A stretch of DNA of 64,000 nucleotides from an uncultured Eubacteriales bacterium (GTDB lineage Bacteria > Bacillota > Clostridia > Christensenellales > UBA1242): positions 1-64,000 of the forward strand of contig CARNVA010000010.1 in the NCBI GenBank assembly GCA_949031345.1. Direction: 5' to 3'. The position numbers and the translations under genes were made by a program. Below, one piece after another: positions 8,077 through 16,475 of the stretch (its first letter is position 1; each line of letters starts with the position of its first letter). The notes below the pieces were generated by a model. It worked only from the letters and a program-made list of their open reading frames with translations. It had not been told where the DNA came from and made no database searches.

Positions 8077-8703
8077 TTATCTCGAGTATAATTCGACAAT
8101 AAGTTGTTCTTTGATGTCAGCATCAACATCTGCTCGCTCAGGAAGTGCTACGATTTTCCCAGCGAAAGTGTTTGTATCAAATTCCACCCACTTAGGCATA
8201 ACAACTTTGCTGCCTCTAAGGGATTTAAACATTTCGTTGCCTTGCTTATTTTCTTTAATAGCAACAGTGTCGCCAGCTTTTACTTGATAAGAAGCAATGT
8301 TGACTCTTCTGCCATTGACAGTAATAAGACCGTGGTTTACGATTTGGCGAGCTTGCTTACGGCTTGCACCAATACCCATTCTGTAAACAACATTGTCAAG
8401 GCGTCTTTCAATTAAAGAAAGCATGTTTTCACCTGTAACACCTTGCATTTTGTTTGCTTTTTCATAGTATTCTCTGAATTGTTTTTCAAGAACACCATAC
8501 ATTCTTTTTACTTTTTGTTTTTCTCTAAGCTGAGTGCCATATTCTGAGAAAGCCACTCTTCTCTTAGAATTGCCATGTTGTCCAGGAATAACTGGGCGTC
8601 TCTCCATAGCACATTTTTTTGTTGTACATCGCTCGCCTTTAAGGAAGAGTTTGCAACCTTCTCTTCTGCATTGACGGCAATCTGGTTCAATAGTTCTTGC
8701 CAT
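8077..8703 (-). CDS. rpsD: Ribosomal protein uS4, zinc-binding type
   Basis: Primary 16S-binding protein of the small subunit, 208 aa. The N-terminus carries a four-Cys cluster (PDCRQCRREGC, then KGERC), the zinc-binding form of S4. The S4 RNA-binding domain covers about residues 97-160 (RLDNVVYRMG, HGLITVNGRRV). In many bacteria S4 represses the alpha operon; no such site could be verified here. Confidence 0.99.
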   Translation of the reverse strand: MARTIEPDCRQCRREGCKLFLKGERCTTKKCAMERRPVIPGQHGNSKRRVAFSEYGTQLREKQKVKRMYGVLEKQFREYYEKANKMQGVTGENMLSLIERRLDNVVYRMGIGASRKQARQIVNHGLITVNGRRVNIASYQVKAGDTVAIKENKQGNEMFKSLRGSKVVMPKWVEFDTNTFAGKIVALPERADVDADIKEQLIVELYSR

Positions 8704-8715
8704 GTCTTTCTCCTT

Positions 8716-9117
8716 TTATATTCTTCTTGTTTTAGGAGGTCTGCAACCGTTATGAGCGATTGGTGAAACATCCTTAATCATGGTTACATTAAGTTCGCAG
8801 TTTTGAAGTGAACGGATAGCAAGTTCTCTACCGCTTCCTGGTCCTTTAACGAAAACTTCAACTGTGTTGATACCATGTTCTTTAGCGACTTTTGCAGCAT
8901 CTTCAACGCATGATTGAGCAGCGAATGGTGTGCTTTTCTTTGAGCCTTTAAGGCCGAGTTTTCCAGAAGAGCACCAAGAAAGAACATTGCCGTCACAATC
9001 AGTGAAACTTACAATCGTGTTGTTGAAAGAAGTTTTGATATGCACTTGTCCAGCAGAGATATTTCTGCTGACTCTCTTTTTAGTTGTCTTTTTATTTTGT
9101 GCTTGTTTAGTTGCCAT
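8716..9117 (-). CDS. rpsK: Ribosomal protein uS11
   Basis: Platform protein of the small subunit, 133 aa. Family segments are AGQVHIKTSFNNTIVS, GRELAIRSL and the basic C-terminus NGCRPPKTRRI. The first 15 residues are a lysine-rich extension. It sits 12 nt after rpsM and is followed by rpsD. Confidence 0.99.
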   Translation of the reverse strand: MATKQAQNKKTTKKRVSRNISAGQVHIKTSFNNTIVSFTDCDGNVLSWCSSGKLGLKGSKKSTPFAAQSCVEDAAKVAKEHGINTVEVFVKGPGSGRELAIRSLQNCELNVTMIKDVSPIAHNGCRPPKTRRI

Positions 9118-9128
9118 AAATTATCTCC

Positions 9129-9506
9129 TTACTTACCCTTCTTAGAGCTGCCAGCAACGACTCTCTTAGGACCTTTTCTTGTTCTTGCATTATTCTTTGT
9201 GCTTTGCCCTCTTACTGGAAGTCCTTTGCGGTGACGAACACCACGATAGCAGCCTATTTCGATAAGCTTCTTAATGTCCATGTCGACTTTTTTACGAAGT
9301 TCACCTTCTACAAGAAGGTTGTGTTCTATATAGTTACGAAGTTTTGCAACTTGGTCATCAGTGAGGTCTTTTACACGGATGTCAGCACTGATTCCAGTTT
9401 CTTCGCAGATTTTGTTGGAAGTCACTCTTCCAATTCCATAGATATAGGTAAGACCAAGCTCTAATCTCTTTTCTCTAGGCAGGTCTACACCAGCAATTCT
9501 TGCCAT
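9129..9506 (-). CDS. rpsM: Ribosomal protein uS13
   Basis: Small-subunit head protein, 125 aa, forms inter-subunit bridges and contacts the P-site tRNA through its basic tail. Family signatures are MARIAGVDLPREKR, the helix-two-turn-helix YIYGIGRVTS, and RGLPVRGQ-like GLPVRGQSTKNNARTRKG. It begins the alpha-operon part of the cluster behind rpmJ. Confidence 0.99.
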   Translation of the reverse strand: MARIAGVDLPREKRLELGLTYIYGIGRVTSNKICEETGISADIRVKDLTDDQVAKLRNYIEHNLLVEGELRKKVDMDIKKLIEIGCYRGVRHRKGLPVRGQSTKNNARTRKGPKRVVAGSSKKGK

Positions 9507-9530
9507 TTATTTTTCCTCCATTTTTTAATA

Positions 9531-9647
9531 TTAGCCCTGTACTTGTTTGTGTTTAGCGCTCTTAGAGCAGATGACCATAACTTTGCCATCTCTCTTGATT
9601 ACTCTACACTTGTCACAAATAGGCTTAACAGATGCTCTTACTTTCAT
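9531..9647 (-). CDS. rpmJ: Ribosomal protein bL36 (38 aa)
   Basis: A 38-codon gene reading MKVRASVKPICDKCRVIKRD at its start, typical L36. Cys11, Cys14 and Cys27 plus a His near residue 33 form the zinc site, so this is the zinc-binding version. AAAGGAG precedes the ATG at 9647 by a few bases. The position between infA and rpsM is the standard one. Confidence 0.98.
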   Translation of the reverse strand: MKVRASVKPICDKCRVIKRDGKVMVICSKSAKHKQVQG

Positions 9648-9657
9648 AATTTCTCCT

Positions 9658-9882
9658 TTATTGGCCCTTTTCTCTCCAAGTTATTCTGCCCTTAGTCAGG
9701 TCATAGGGACTCATTTCAACTTTTACTTTGTCACCTTCCAAAACTTTTATATAGTTTTTTCTAAGTTTTCCTGAAAGGTAGGTAATGATTTCATGTCCGT
9801 TGGCCAGACGAACTCTGAATGTGGTGTTTGGAAGCACTTCAACGACGCTTCCTTCAAATTCGATAACATCTTCCTTAGACAT
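9658..9882 (-). CDS. infA: Translation initiation factor IF-1
   Basis: A 74-aa single OB-fold (S1-like) protein that occupies the ribosomal A site during initiation with IF-2 and IF-3. Core motifs are EFEGSVVEVLPNTTFRV, HISG-like YLSGKLRKNYI and DLTKGRI. It lies 10 nt from rpmJ and 4 nt from the KOW gene upstream. Confidence 0.99.
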   Translation of the reverse strand: MSKEDVIEFEGSVVEVLPNTTFRVRLANGHEIITYLSGKLRKNYIKVLEGDKVKVEMSPYDLTKGRITWREKGQ

Positions 9883-9886
9883 TATT

Positions 9887-10156
9887 TCACTCCTTTTTTT
9901 GATGTATTTCTGTCAAAAATTTTCTAATTCCAGCATTTGCCCTTTCATTATGGTCAGTCACGACCTCTTCACTTAAGAGCCTTTGATCAAACAATTTGAT
10001 ATGTTTGAAACTTTTCTTTTTAGGCTTATTTGTTTTAAGCCTTTTTCCGTCAGATAAATAAACATATTTATCATCAAGAGCGACCACTACGAAAAGCGAG
10101 CCTTTCTCTTTTCCGGCTGTTGCCAATACCACACTTCCAACTTTTATCATATTCAC
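9887..10156 (-). CDS. KOW-domain RNA-binding protein (L14e-like)
   Basis: An 89-aa protein with an N-terminal KOW motif (IKVGSVVLATAGKEKGSLF) and a basic middle (KRLKTNKPKKKSFKHIK). Small KOW proteins related to ribosomal L14e are commonly found at exactly this place, between map and infA, in clostridia. That argues for a ribosome- or RNA-related role, but no activity can be read from the sequence. It starts immediately after the map stop (adjacent, no gap). Confidence 0.85.
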   Translation of the reverse strand: MNMIKVGSVVLATAGKEKGSLFVVVALDDKYVYLSDGKRLKTNKPKKKSFKHIKLFDQRLLSEEVVTDHNERANAGIRKFLTEIHQKKE

Positions 10157-10924
10157 CTACAATGTCCAAATTTCGATTCCATCTTTAGTGATATGAACGG
10201 TGTTTTCATAGTGTGCTGAAGGCTTTCCGTCTCGAGTAACAACGCCCCATCCGTCTTCGACAAGCCAAACTTCCTTGCGTCCCATGTTTATCATAGGCTC
10301 AATAGCAATTACAGCATTGTCTGTGACAATTGGTCCATCTGTCACTTTCCCATAGTTTGGCACATTTGGTGGCTCATGCATTGATTTTCCAATTCCGTGT
10401 CCAACCAATTCTCTCACGACTGAATAGCCGTTTTTCTCAGCATGGACTTGAATTGCATTTGATAATTCTCCCAATCGGTGACCCACCTTAAGATTTTTTA
10501 CTCCTTCAAAGAAACATTCTCTAGTGACATCAATGAGTCTTTGTTTCTCTTCAGAAATCTTTCCGACTGGAAATGTGCGTGTTGCGTCTCCATGATAACC
10601 CTTATAGTTTACCACTAGGTCAACACTGATTATATCCCCCTCTTTAAGAATAACCGCTTCACTTGGAATGCCGTGAACAATCATTTCGTTCACAGAAGTG
10701 CAAAGCGTGGCTGGATAGCCTTCATATCCTTTGCAGGCAGGAATACCACCACTCTCTATTATAAACTTTTCTACGAGATTGTCAAGTTGTTTGGTTGATA
10801 TGCCAGGCTTTATTAAAGTTTCGGCATAAGCAAGAGCGTCACGAGTAATTTCGCATGCTTTTTTCACTAAGACAAGCTCTGCTGGAGATAAGTTGTTCAC
10901 GCTTTTACTCTCCCAAGCTTTCAA
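10157..10924 (-). CDS. map: Methionine aminopeptidase, type I
   Basis: The enzyme removes the initiator Met from nascent proteins using two metal ions. The metal ligands are visible: Asp in ISVDLVV, Asp in YHGDATRTF, His in GHGIGKSMHEPP, Glu in AIEPMI and Glu in HYENTVHIT. At 255 aa it is the standard short type Ia form without an N-terminal extension. Its start overlaps the end of adk by 20 nt, so the two are translationally coupled. Confidence 0.98.
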   Translation of the reverse strand: MKAWESKSVNNLSPAELVLVKKACEITRDALAYAETLIKPGISTKQLDNLVEKFIIESGGIPACKGYEGYPATLCTSVNEMIVHGIPSEAVILKEGDIISVDLVVNYKGYHGDATRTFPVGKISEEKQRLIDVTRECFFEGVKNLKVGHRLGELSNAIQVHAEKNGYSVVRELVGHGIGKSMHEPPNVPNYGKVTDGPIVTDNAVIAIEPMINMGRKEVWLVEDGWGVVTRDGKPSAHYENTVHITKDGIEIWTL

Positions 10925-11528
10925 GAAAAGCTTTTACAGGCCTATAAGTGTCCTCAGGTGTTTTATCACTTGACACCGTCAACAGCCTATCACTGTAGAA
11001 GTTTATGAGTGGTGCTGTATTTCTTTCATAAACTTCCAGACGATTTTTAATAGTTTCAGGTTTATCGTCATCACGCTGAATTAAAGTTGCACCACATTTA
11101 TTGCATTCTGCTTTTGAATAATCTGATGTATTGAAAATTTCACCACACGCTGGACAAGTCCTTCTAGAAGATAATCTTTCGATAATAGTATCAAAAGCAA
11201 GGTCAACTAAAATGGCTGTGTCAATTGTTTCAATCTTTTCAAGCGCCTCTGCTTGAGCAACCGTTCTTGGAAAACCATCTAAAATGAAGCCTTTTTTGCA
11301 ATCGTCATCTTGAAATCTCTTCTTGACGATTTCTATTGTCACTTCATCAGGAACAAGACCGCCGCTCTCCATTATGCCTTTCACCTGTCTGCCAAGCTCA
11401 CTGTCTTCTTTAACAATAGCTCTAAAAAGGTCACCAGTTGAAATTTGTGGAATATCAAAATCTTTTGATATCTTCTTTGCAAGAGTCCCTTTTCCACTGC
11501 CGGGAGCACCTAAAAGGATTATTTTCAT
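10905..11528 (-). CDS. adk: Adenylate kinase, zinc-type LID
   Basis: Catalyses ATP + AMP to 2 ADP in the cytoplasm. The P-loop GAPGSGKGT is at residues 7-15, the AMP-binding STGDLFR near 30, and GFPRT near 85. The LID domain carries a CPAC and a CNKC pair, the structural zinc site of Gram-positive adenylate kinases. At 207 aa it is slightly shorter than the usual 214-217. It stands between secY and map, as in most Bacillota, but is separated from secY by an unusually long structured spacer. Confidence 0.98.
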   Translation of the reverse strand: MKIILLGAPGSGKGTLAKKISKDFDIPQISTGDLFRAIVKEDSELGRQVKGIMESGGLVPDEVTIEIVKKRFQDDDCKKGFILDGFPRTVAQAEALEKIETIDTAILVDLAFDTIIERLSSRRTCPACGEIFNTSDYSKAECNKCGATLIQRDDDKPETIKNRLEVYERNTAPLINFYSDRLLTVSSDKTPEDTYRPVKAFLESLGE

Positions 11529-11806
11529 AAAATTTACTCCTATAATTTATAAATTCTTTTTTTAGTATATAAAAAGAAGGTAATTTTGCCTTGTTTGAAC
11601 ACATGTCCATAGGGTAATGTATCTTTTTTTGCCAGTGAAGATTTCCCTCACCGGCAAATCATATACATTTTTAAAAATAGTCGTGCAACATTTAGTTGCA
11701 ATTCTGTAAACTAAGTTTGCCACTAAGCTTAAGTTAAACAAAATAGATATATTTTGTACTTTCAACTAAATTTATAACAATCGTGCAACATTTGGTTGCA
11801 ATTTGC
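11529..11806 (-). other. secY-adk spacer with hairpins and a 23-nt repeat 100 bp apart
   Basis: In an operon where gaps are mostly 0-20 nt, this one is 278 nt. It contains two copies of a 23-nt sequence (11681-11703 and 11781-11803, 22/23 identical, exactly 100 bp apart), each an inverted repeat TGCAAC / GTTGCA. It also has a perfect 8-bp hairpin ACAAAATA / TATTTTGT with a 4-nt loop (11738-11757), and a 10-bp hairpin at 11629-11657 built from TTGCC and GGCAA arms. No good coding frame is present. It may be a structured RNA element, an RNA-processing region or a relic insertion. Confidence 0.6.
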
Positions 11807-13105
11807 TTAGTCGAGGAAACCTTTATGATTTCTCATAAACATTTGTGCTGAAAGTTGCTTATCAAGCTCAAGCGCAACAGAAACAACAATCATAAGTCCT
11901 GTAACACTGAATGCATTGATAAGAATAGCAGCACCTGCGAAATCTCCAATTGCTTTGAAAGCAAGAGAAGGGATAAGCGCTATTATTGCAAGGAATAAAG
12001 CTCCCCAGAAAGTAATTCTGTCCGAAACCTTTCCAAGATAAACTGAAGTTTCCCTGCCAGGTCTGAAGTTTTGCACCATTCCACCCTGTTGCTGTATTCT
12101 TTTTGCTGTATCCTTAGGGTCAAAAGAAATTCTTGAGTAAAGGAAAGCAAATACAAGGATGAGAATAGCTGTCAAAACGATATATAGCCATGAATTTGTA
12201 CCCATCCACTGACTGTACCATGTAACATGAGGCCAGAAGATTGAGATAATCATTTGTGGGAAAGTCAAAAGTGCTGACGCGAAAATGATTGGCATAACAC
12301 CAGTCGCATTTATTCTAAGTGGAATATAGTTTGACTGCCCGCCATACATTTTTCTTCCCCTTATTTGCTTAGCATAATTTACTGTTATTCTTCGCTCACC
12401 ACCATCGATAAACACGATAAGAGCAAAGATTGCAACGATTACTACTGCAAATAATACGAGATACCAAATGAATGTGATATCTTGAGTGCAAGCTTCCACA
12501 ACCTGTCCGATTGCACTGCCTGCAGATGAAAGAATACCAACGAAGATAAGAAGTGATGTTCCATTTCCAATTCCAAGGTCTGTAATTCTTTCACCAAGCC
12601 AAACGGTAAACATACCGCCAGCCACCATTATAAGCACAACGCCCATTCCAACAAGCCATGTTGGCATAGCTCTTGTAAGGTTTGGGTCAAGCACGCCTTG
12701 ATTTGCATAACCTACGACAATGCCGACAGCTTGAGCAATTGCAAGGACAAGTGCTGCTATACGAGTGTAAAGATTGAGTTTTCTTCTGCCATCCTCACCA
12801 CTCTTTGAAAGTCTTTCAAGAGCTGGAATGGCAACTGTCAAAAGTTGAATAACGATTGATGCAGTAATGTAAGGCGATACACCGAGGGCGAGTATCGAAC
12901 AATTCGAAAGCGCGCCACCGCTGACCATATTCATAAGTTCAAAGAAGCCAAAAGCTGTTTTATTGTTTCCAAGTGCAAAGGTTGGATTGAAACCAACGCA
13001 AGGAATCCAACAGCCAAGCCTATAAATGAAAAGAAAAAGGAGAGTAAGAAGTATCTTATTCCTTATTTCCTTTACCTTGAATGCGTCAATAATCGTTTTA
13101 AACAT
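11807..13105 (-). CDS. secY: Protein translocase subunit SecY
   Basis: The 432-aa central channel of the Sec translocon, ten transmembrane helices. Landmarks include the first helix ILLTLLFLFIYRLGCWIPC, the plug-side segment ALGVSPYITASIVIQLL, and the cytoplasmic loops with GERITDLGIGNGTSL and NYAKQIRGRKMYGGQ. It works with SecE/SecG and SecA, encoded elsewhere. It begins 2 nt after the rplO stop. Confidence 0.99.
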   Translation of the reverse strand: MFKTIIDAFKVKEIRNKILLTLLFLFIYRLGCWIPCVGFNPTFALGNNKTAFGFFELMNMVSGGALSNCSILALGVSPYITASIVIQLLTVAIPALERLSKSGEDGRRKLNLYTRIAALVLAIAQAVGIVVGYANQGVLDPNLTRAMPTWLVGMGVVLIMVAGGMFTVWLGERITDLGIGNGTSLLIFVGILSSAGSAIGQVVEACTQDITFIWYLVLFAVVIVAIFALIVFIDGGERRITVNYAKQIRGRKMYGGQSNYIPLRINATGVMPIIFASALLTFPQMIISIFWPHVTWYSQWMGTNSWLYIVLTAILILVFAFLYSRISFDPKDTAKRIQQQGGMVQNFRPGRETSVYLGKVSDRITFWGALFLAIIALIPSLAFKAIGDFAGAAILINAFSVTGLMIVVSVALELDKQLSAQMFMRNHKGFLD

Positions 13106-13107
13106 TA

Positions 13108-13554
13108 TTAAATCTCCTCTACTTTGCCGCCAACTTTTTCAATCTTTTCTCTTGCACCTTTAGTAAATTTTTTAGCTTTGATTGTAAGAGGCTTAGTAAG
13201 AGTGCCATCTCCCAAAACTTTAAGACCATATTCAGAACGCTTTCCGATAAATCTTGTTTCATAGAGAAGTTCCATATCTATTACTGCATTTGCCTCAAAA
13301 GCTTCTAAGTCTCCAACATTTATGCAAGCATAACGCTTAGAGAAGTTTTTGTTGTTAAATCCTCTCATTGGGATTTTTCTGATCATTGGAATGTTTCCAC
13401 CCTCGAAGCCAGGTCTAACACCGCCGCCACTACGAGCATTTTGGCCTTTGTGACCTTTTCCGCTGGTTTTGCCAATTCCACTGCCAATGCCTCTGCCTAC
13501 TCTTACTTTTTTAGTAACAGCACCTTCAGCTGGTTTTAAATTATTAAGTTGCAT
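13108..13554 (-). CDS. rplO: Ribosomal protein uL15
   Basis: Large-subunit assembly protein of 148 aa. The glycine/arginine-rich N-terminal arm (VGRGIGSGIGKTSGKGHKGQ) and the globular C-terminal part ending KFTKGAREKIEKVGGKVEEI are typical. It sits between rpmD and secY. Confidence 0.99.
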   Translation of the reverse strand: MQLNNLKPAEGAVTKKVRVGRGIGSGIGKTSGKGHKGQNARSGGGVRPGFEGGNIPMIRKIPMRGFNNKNFSKRYACINVGDLEAFEANAVIDMELLYETRFIGKRSEYGLKVLGDGTLTKPLTIKAKKFTKGAREKIEKVGGKVEEI

Positions 13555-13563
13555 GCTTCCCTC

Positions 13564-13758
13564 CTATTCCTCTTCTACCACAACGAGGTGAGCAACATGA
13601 TGAAGGCTTCCTCTGATAGAGTCGTTGTCAGGGAGTGTTCTAGTTTGATTAAGTTTCTTAAAGCCAAGAGCTTCGATAATTTTTGCTTGATTTTTGTTGT
13701 AACCAATGCAGCTTTTTACCCAAGTAACTTTAAGCATTTTTTCTTTCTTTTTTACCAT
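13564..13758 (-). CDS. rpmD: Ribosomal protein uL30
   Basis: The 64-aa product matches bacterial L30 (KVTWVKSCIGYNKNQ, LGFKKLNQTRTLPDN, IRGSLHHVAHLV). The ATG at 13758 follows GGGGGGAG by 2 nt. An internal Met at residue 8 (MLKVTWVKS) is where most L30 proteins start, so a short MVKKKEK extension is possible but not certain. Confidence 0.97.
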   Translation of the reverse strand: MVKKKEKMLKVTWVKSCIGYNKNQAKIIEALGFKKLNQTRTLPDNDSIRGSLHHVAHLVVVEEE

Positions 13759-13768
13759 AACTCCCCCC

Positions 13769-14362
13769 TTAGATTTCCTCTACGCTTTTGCCACGGCGTC
13801 TAGCGATTTCTTCTTTTGTTTTCAAAGAAAGAAGTCCAGCCATTGTAGCTTTTACGCAGTTGATTTTGTTTGAAGAACCATGTTTTTTAGTAACGATATT
13901 TTTGATACCTGCAAGCTCAATAACAGCACGAGCGCTGCCACCTGCGATAACACCAGTACCATCTGGAGCTGGGAGCATAAGCATATTTGTAGAAGAAAAC
14001 TTTCCAATAATTTCGTGTGGGATTGTTCCGTTTACGATTGGAATGAGTTTCATATTTCTTCTTGCAATTGTAGTTGCCTTTTCAATAGCTGAGCTTACAT
14101 CTTTGCTTTTGCCAATTCCAAGACCTACTTTGCCTTTGCCGTCACCAACTACAACGAGAGCTGAGAAACGGAGTGTTCTTCCACCTTTAACAACCTTTTG
14201 AACGCGTCTTACGCATACAACACGCTTGTCAAATTCGCTTCCTTCTCTATCTCTTTTTTCTCTTGGTTCACGCTTGTCATTTTTTGCTTTCCCAGAAAAG
14301 TTTTTTCTGCCCTTAGGTGAAGTTTCAGCGGCAACTTCTACTGTTTTTTCATTTTCTGCCAT
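13769..14362 (-). CDS. rpsE: Ribosomal protein uS5
   Basis: Small-subunit accuracy protein, 197 aa. The S5 double-stranded RNA-binding fold starts near residue 47 (VVCVRRVQKVVKGGR) and the C-terminal domain includes GTGVIAGGSARAVIELAGI. The first 45 residues are a charged, Lys/Arg/Glu-rich extension of low complexity, longer than in model bacteria. Confidence 0.99.
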   Translation of the reverse strand: MAENEKTVEVAAETSPKGRKNFSGKAKNDKREPREKRDREGSEFDKRVVCVRRVQKVVKGGRTLRFSALVVVGDGKGKVGLGIGKSKDVSSAIEKATTIARRNMKLIPIVNGTIPHEIIGKFSSTNMLMLPAPDGTGVIAGGSARAVIELAGIKNIVTKKHGSSNKINCVKATMAGLLSLKTKEEIARRRGKSVEEI

Positions 14363-14371
14363 TTTAGCCTC

Positions 14372-14740
14372 CTAAAATTTGAGTCCAGCTTCTCTAGCAC
14401 CATCTGCAAGAGCCTGAACACGACCGATATAAATATAACCGCCTCTGTCGAAGACAACTTCGCTTACACCTTTCTCTAAAGCACGCTTAGCAACTGTCTC
14501 ACCGACAATCTTAGCTTGCTCTGATTTGCTTTTGCCAGCAATCAAGCCTTTAACTTCAGGGTCGATTGTAGAAGCAGAAGCAATAGTATTTCCAGCAGCA
14601 TCATCAATGATTTGAGCATAGATTTGACTTAAGCTTCTGTATACAGAAAGTCTTGGTCTAACCGCAGAGCCAACAACTTTGCGTCTTACTCTCTTGTGAC
14701 GAACTACTCTTTCTTGATTTTTGTCAGTTTTGTTAATCAT
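14372..14740 (-). CDS. rplR: Ribosomal protein uL18
   Basis: Binds 5S rRNA in the central protuberance; 122 aa, standard size. Conserved parts are HKRVRRKVVG, RPRLSVYRSLSQIYAQIID and the C-terminal VVFDRGGYIYIGRVQALADGAREAG (split here by a space in function only). Placed between rplF and rpsE as usual. Confidence 0.99.
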   Translation of the reverse strand: MINKTDKNQERVVRHKRVRRKVVGSAVRPRLSVYRSLSQIYAQIIDDAAGNTIASASTIDPEVKGLIAGKSKSEQAKIVGETVAKRALEKGVSEVVFDRGGYIYIGRVQALADGAREAGLKF

Positions 14741-14751
14741 TTGAAGTTCTC

Positions 14752-15300
14752 CTATTTCTTACCTTTTCCGGCAGCTTTTCCGACTTTTCTAATGACAACT
14801 TGGTCTGAATATCTAATTCCATAGCCATGATATGGCTCAACTGGTCTGATGTCTTTGATATTTGAAGCAAATTGTCCAACTTTTTGTTTGTCAATACCTG
14901 TTATTGCAATTTCAGTTACACTAGGGCATGACACTTGAATGTCACTTGGAATTTCAATCTCAACTGGGTGAGAAAGTCCAAGATTCATATTGAGTTTATT
15001 TCCACTGACATTGGCTTTGTAACCAACACCTGAAATAAGTAATGTTTTCTTAAAGCCTTCACTTACGCCTACAACCATGTTGTGAGCAAGCGCTCTGTAA
15101 AGACCATGTTTTGCGTTTGAATCAGCAGTCTCTTTTGCAATTTCAAAAGAAATGTGTTGACCATCTATTTTAACAGCAATTACGCTGTTTACTTCCTGAG
15201 TTAATGAACCTTTTGGTCCAGTAACAGTAAGAAGTCCATTCTCAAATTTAGCTGTTACGCCAGCAGGCATAACGATAAGCTCTTTACCTATTCTTGACAT
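14752..15300 (-). CDS. rplF: Ribosomal protein uL6
   Basis: 182-aa two-domain protein near the GTPase-associated centre. It begins MSRIGKELIVMPAGV and has the L6 signature segment PYHGYGIRYSDQVVIRKVGK close to the C-terminus. It starts 9 nt after the rpsH stop. Confidence 0.99.
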   Translation of the reverse strand: MSRIGKELIVMPAGVTAKFENGLLTVTGPKGSLTQEVNSVIAVKIDGQHISFEIAKETADSNAKHGLYRALAHNMVVGVSEGFKKTLLISGVGYKANVSGNKLNMNLGLSHPVEIEIPSDIQVSCPSVTEIAITGIDKQKVGQFASNIKDIRPVEPYHGYGIRYSDQVVIRKVGKAAGKGKK

Positions 15301-15309
15301 GTCGCCTCC

Positions 15310-15708
15310 TTACCATACATAAGCGAGTACTTCCCCGCCTACTCCAAGTTTTCTAGCTTCTTTGTCAGTAACAATTCCCTTATTTGTAGAGATGATTGCA
15401 ATTCCAAGTCCACTGATAACTTTTGGAAGTTTGTCTTTTTGTGCATATACTCTAAGACCAGGTTTAGAAATTCTTCTAAGTCCTTGAATTACACTTTCGC
15501 CGATTTCGTCATATTTAAGGGCAACCACGATATTTTTGTGTCCACCCTCTTCACTCTCTTCGTAAGAGCGAATATAGCCTTCTTCAAGAAGGATTTTTGC
15601 AATAGCTCGTTTTTCATTTGAAGCAGGGATACTTACATTATCATGCTTTACGAGCAGCGCATTTCTAATTCTTGTAAGCATATCTGCGATTGGATCAGTA
15701 ACTAACAT
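15310..15708 (-). CDS. rpsH: Ribosomal protein uS8
   Basis: 132-aa 16S central-domain binder. Features are the N-terminal DPIADMLTRIRNA and the C-terminal signature ISTNKGIVTDKEARKLGVGGE. In enterics S8 represses the spc operon; no S8 target could be recognised around rplE here. Confidence 0.99.
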   Translation of the reverse strand: MLVTDPIADMLTRIRNALLVKHDNVSIPASNEKRAIAKILLEEGYIRSYEESEEGGHKNIVVALKYDEIGESVIQGLRRISKPGLRVYAQKDKLPKVISGLGIAIISTNKGIVTDKEARKLGVGGEVLAYVW

Positions 15709-15720
15709 ATTTTCCTCCTT

Positions 15721-15906
15721 TTACCAGCTTGACTTCTTTACGCCAGGAATTTCACCTTTGTTTGCAAGTTCACGGAAGCAGATTCTGCAAATTCCGTATT
15801 TTCTTAAAACTGCATGTGGACGACCACAAAGTGAACATCTAGTGTACTCACGAGTTTTGTATTTTTGCGTTCTTTTTTGTTTTTCAACTAATGCTTTCTT
15901 TGCCAT
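15721..15906 (-). CDS. rpsN: Ribosomal protein uS14, type Z
   Basis: 61-aa zinc-binding short S14 (often called rpsZ/rpsN1). CSLC and CRIC give the four-cysteine zinc ribbon, and KYGICRICFRELA is diagnostic. The short zinc form is characteristic of Gram-positive bacteria and their relatives. Confidence 0.99.
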   Translation of the reverse strand: MAKKALVEKQKRTQKYKTREYTRCSLCGRPHAVLRKYGICRICFRELANKGEIPGVKKSSW

Positions 15907-15914
15907 AATCTCTC

Positions 15915-16466
15915 CTATTTAGCGAAAGGCAAGCCAAGTGCCTTAAGTAATGATTTTGCTTCTGCATCAGTCTTTGCAGTAGTTACAAAAGTAATATCAA
16001 AACCCCTGATTTTTTCGACTTTTTCATACACGATTTCTGGGAAAATAAGTTGTTCTTTAATTCCCATTGAGTAATTTCCTTTGCCGTCAAATGACTTGTC
16101 AGAAATTCCTCTAAAGTCTCTCACCTTTGGAAGAGCGATTGCTGTAAGTCTGTCAAAGAATTCATACATTCTGTCTCCTCTGAGAGTAACTTTAGCACCA
16201 ATCTTTTGTCCTTCTCTTAAACCGAAGTTTGAGATTGACTTTTTAGCAGTAGTTACTACAGGCTTTTGTCCTGAAATAACTGCAAGTTCGTCAACAGCAA
16301 TGTTGAAGCTTTTTGAATTTCCTTTTACTTCACCAAGTCCCATATTGAGAACGATCTTCACAAGTTTTGGCACTTCGTTTACATTTTTATAAGAAAATTC
16401 TTTTTGAAGAGCAGGCACAACTTCAGTTTTGTATTTAGCCTGAATTCTATTTTGTTCTTTTGCCAT
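15915..16466 (-). CDS. rplE: Ribosomal protein uL5
   Basis: 183-aa central-protuberance protein that carries 5S rRNA and contacts P-site tRNA. Segments VPKLVKIVLNMGLGE, GQKPVVTTAKKSI and RDFRGI are typical. Normal length. It follows rplX by 9 nt. Confidence 0.99.
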   Translation of the reverse strand: MAKEQNRIQAKYKTEVVPALQKEFSYKNVNEVPKLVKIVLNMGLGEVKGNSKSFNIAVDELAVISGQKPVVTTAKKSISNFGLREGQKIGAKVTLRGDRMYEFFDRLTAIALPKVRDFRGISDKSFDGKGNYSMGIKEQLIFPEIVYEKVEKIRGFDITFVTTAKTDAEAKSLLKALGLPFAK

Positions 16467-16475
16467 GTTTTACCC

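Noticed and set aside
11562..11765. 67-codon open frame in the secY-adk spacer
   Set aside because: It begins with TTG, has no ribosome binding site, and runs through several strong inverted repeats; the structure of the spacer explains the sequence better.
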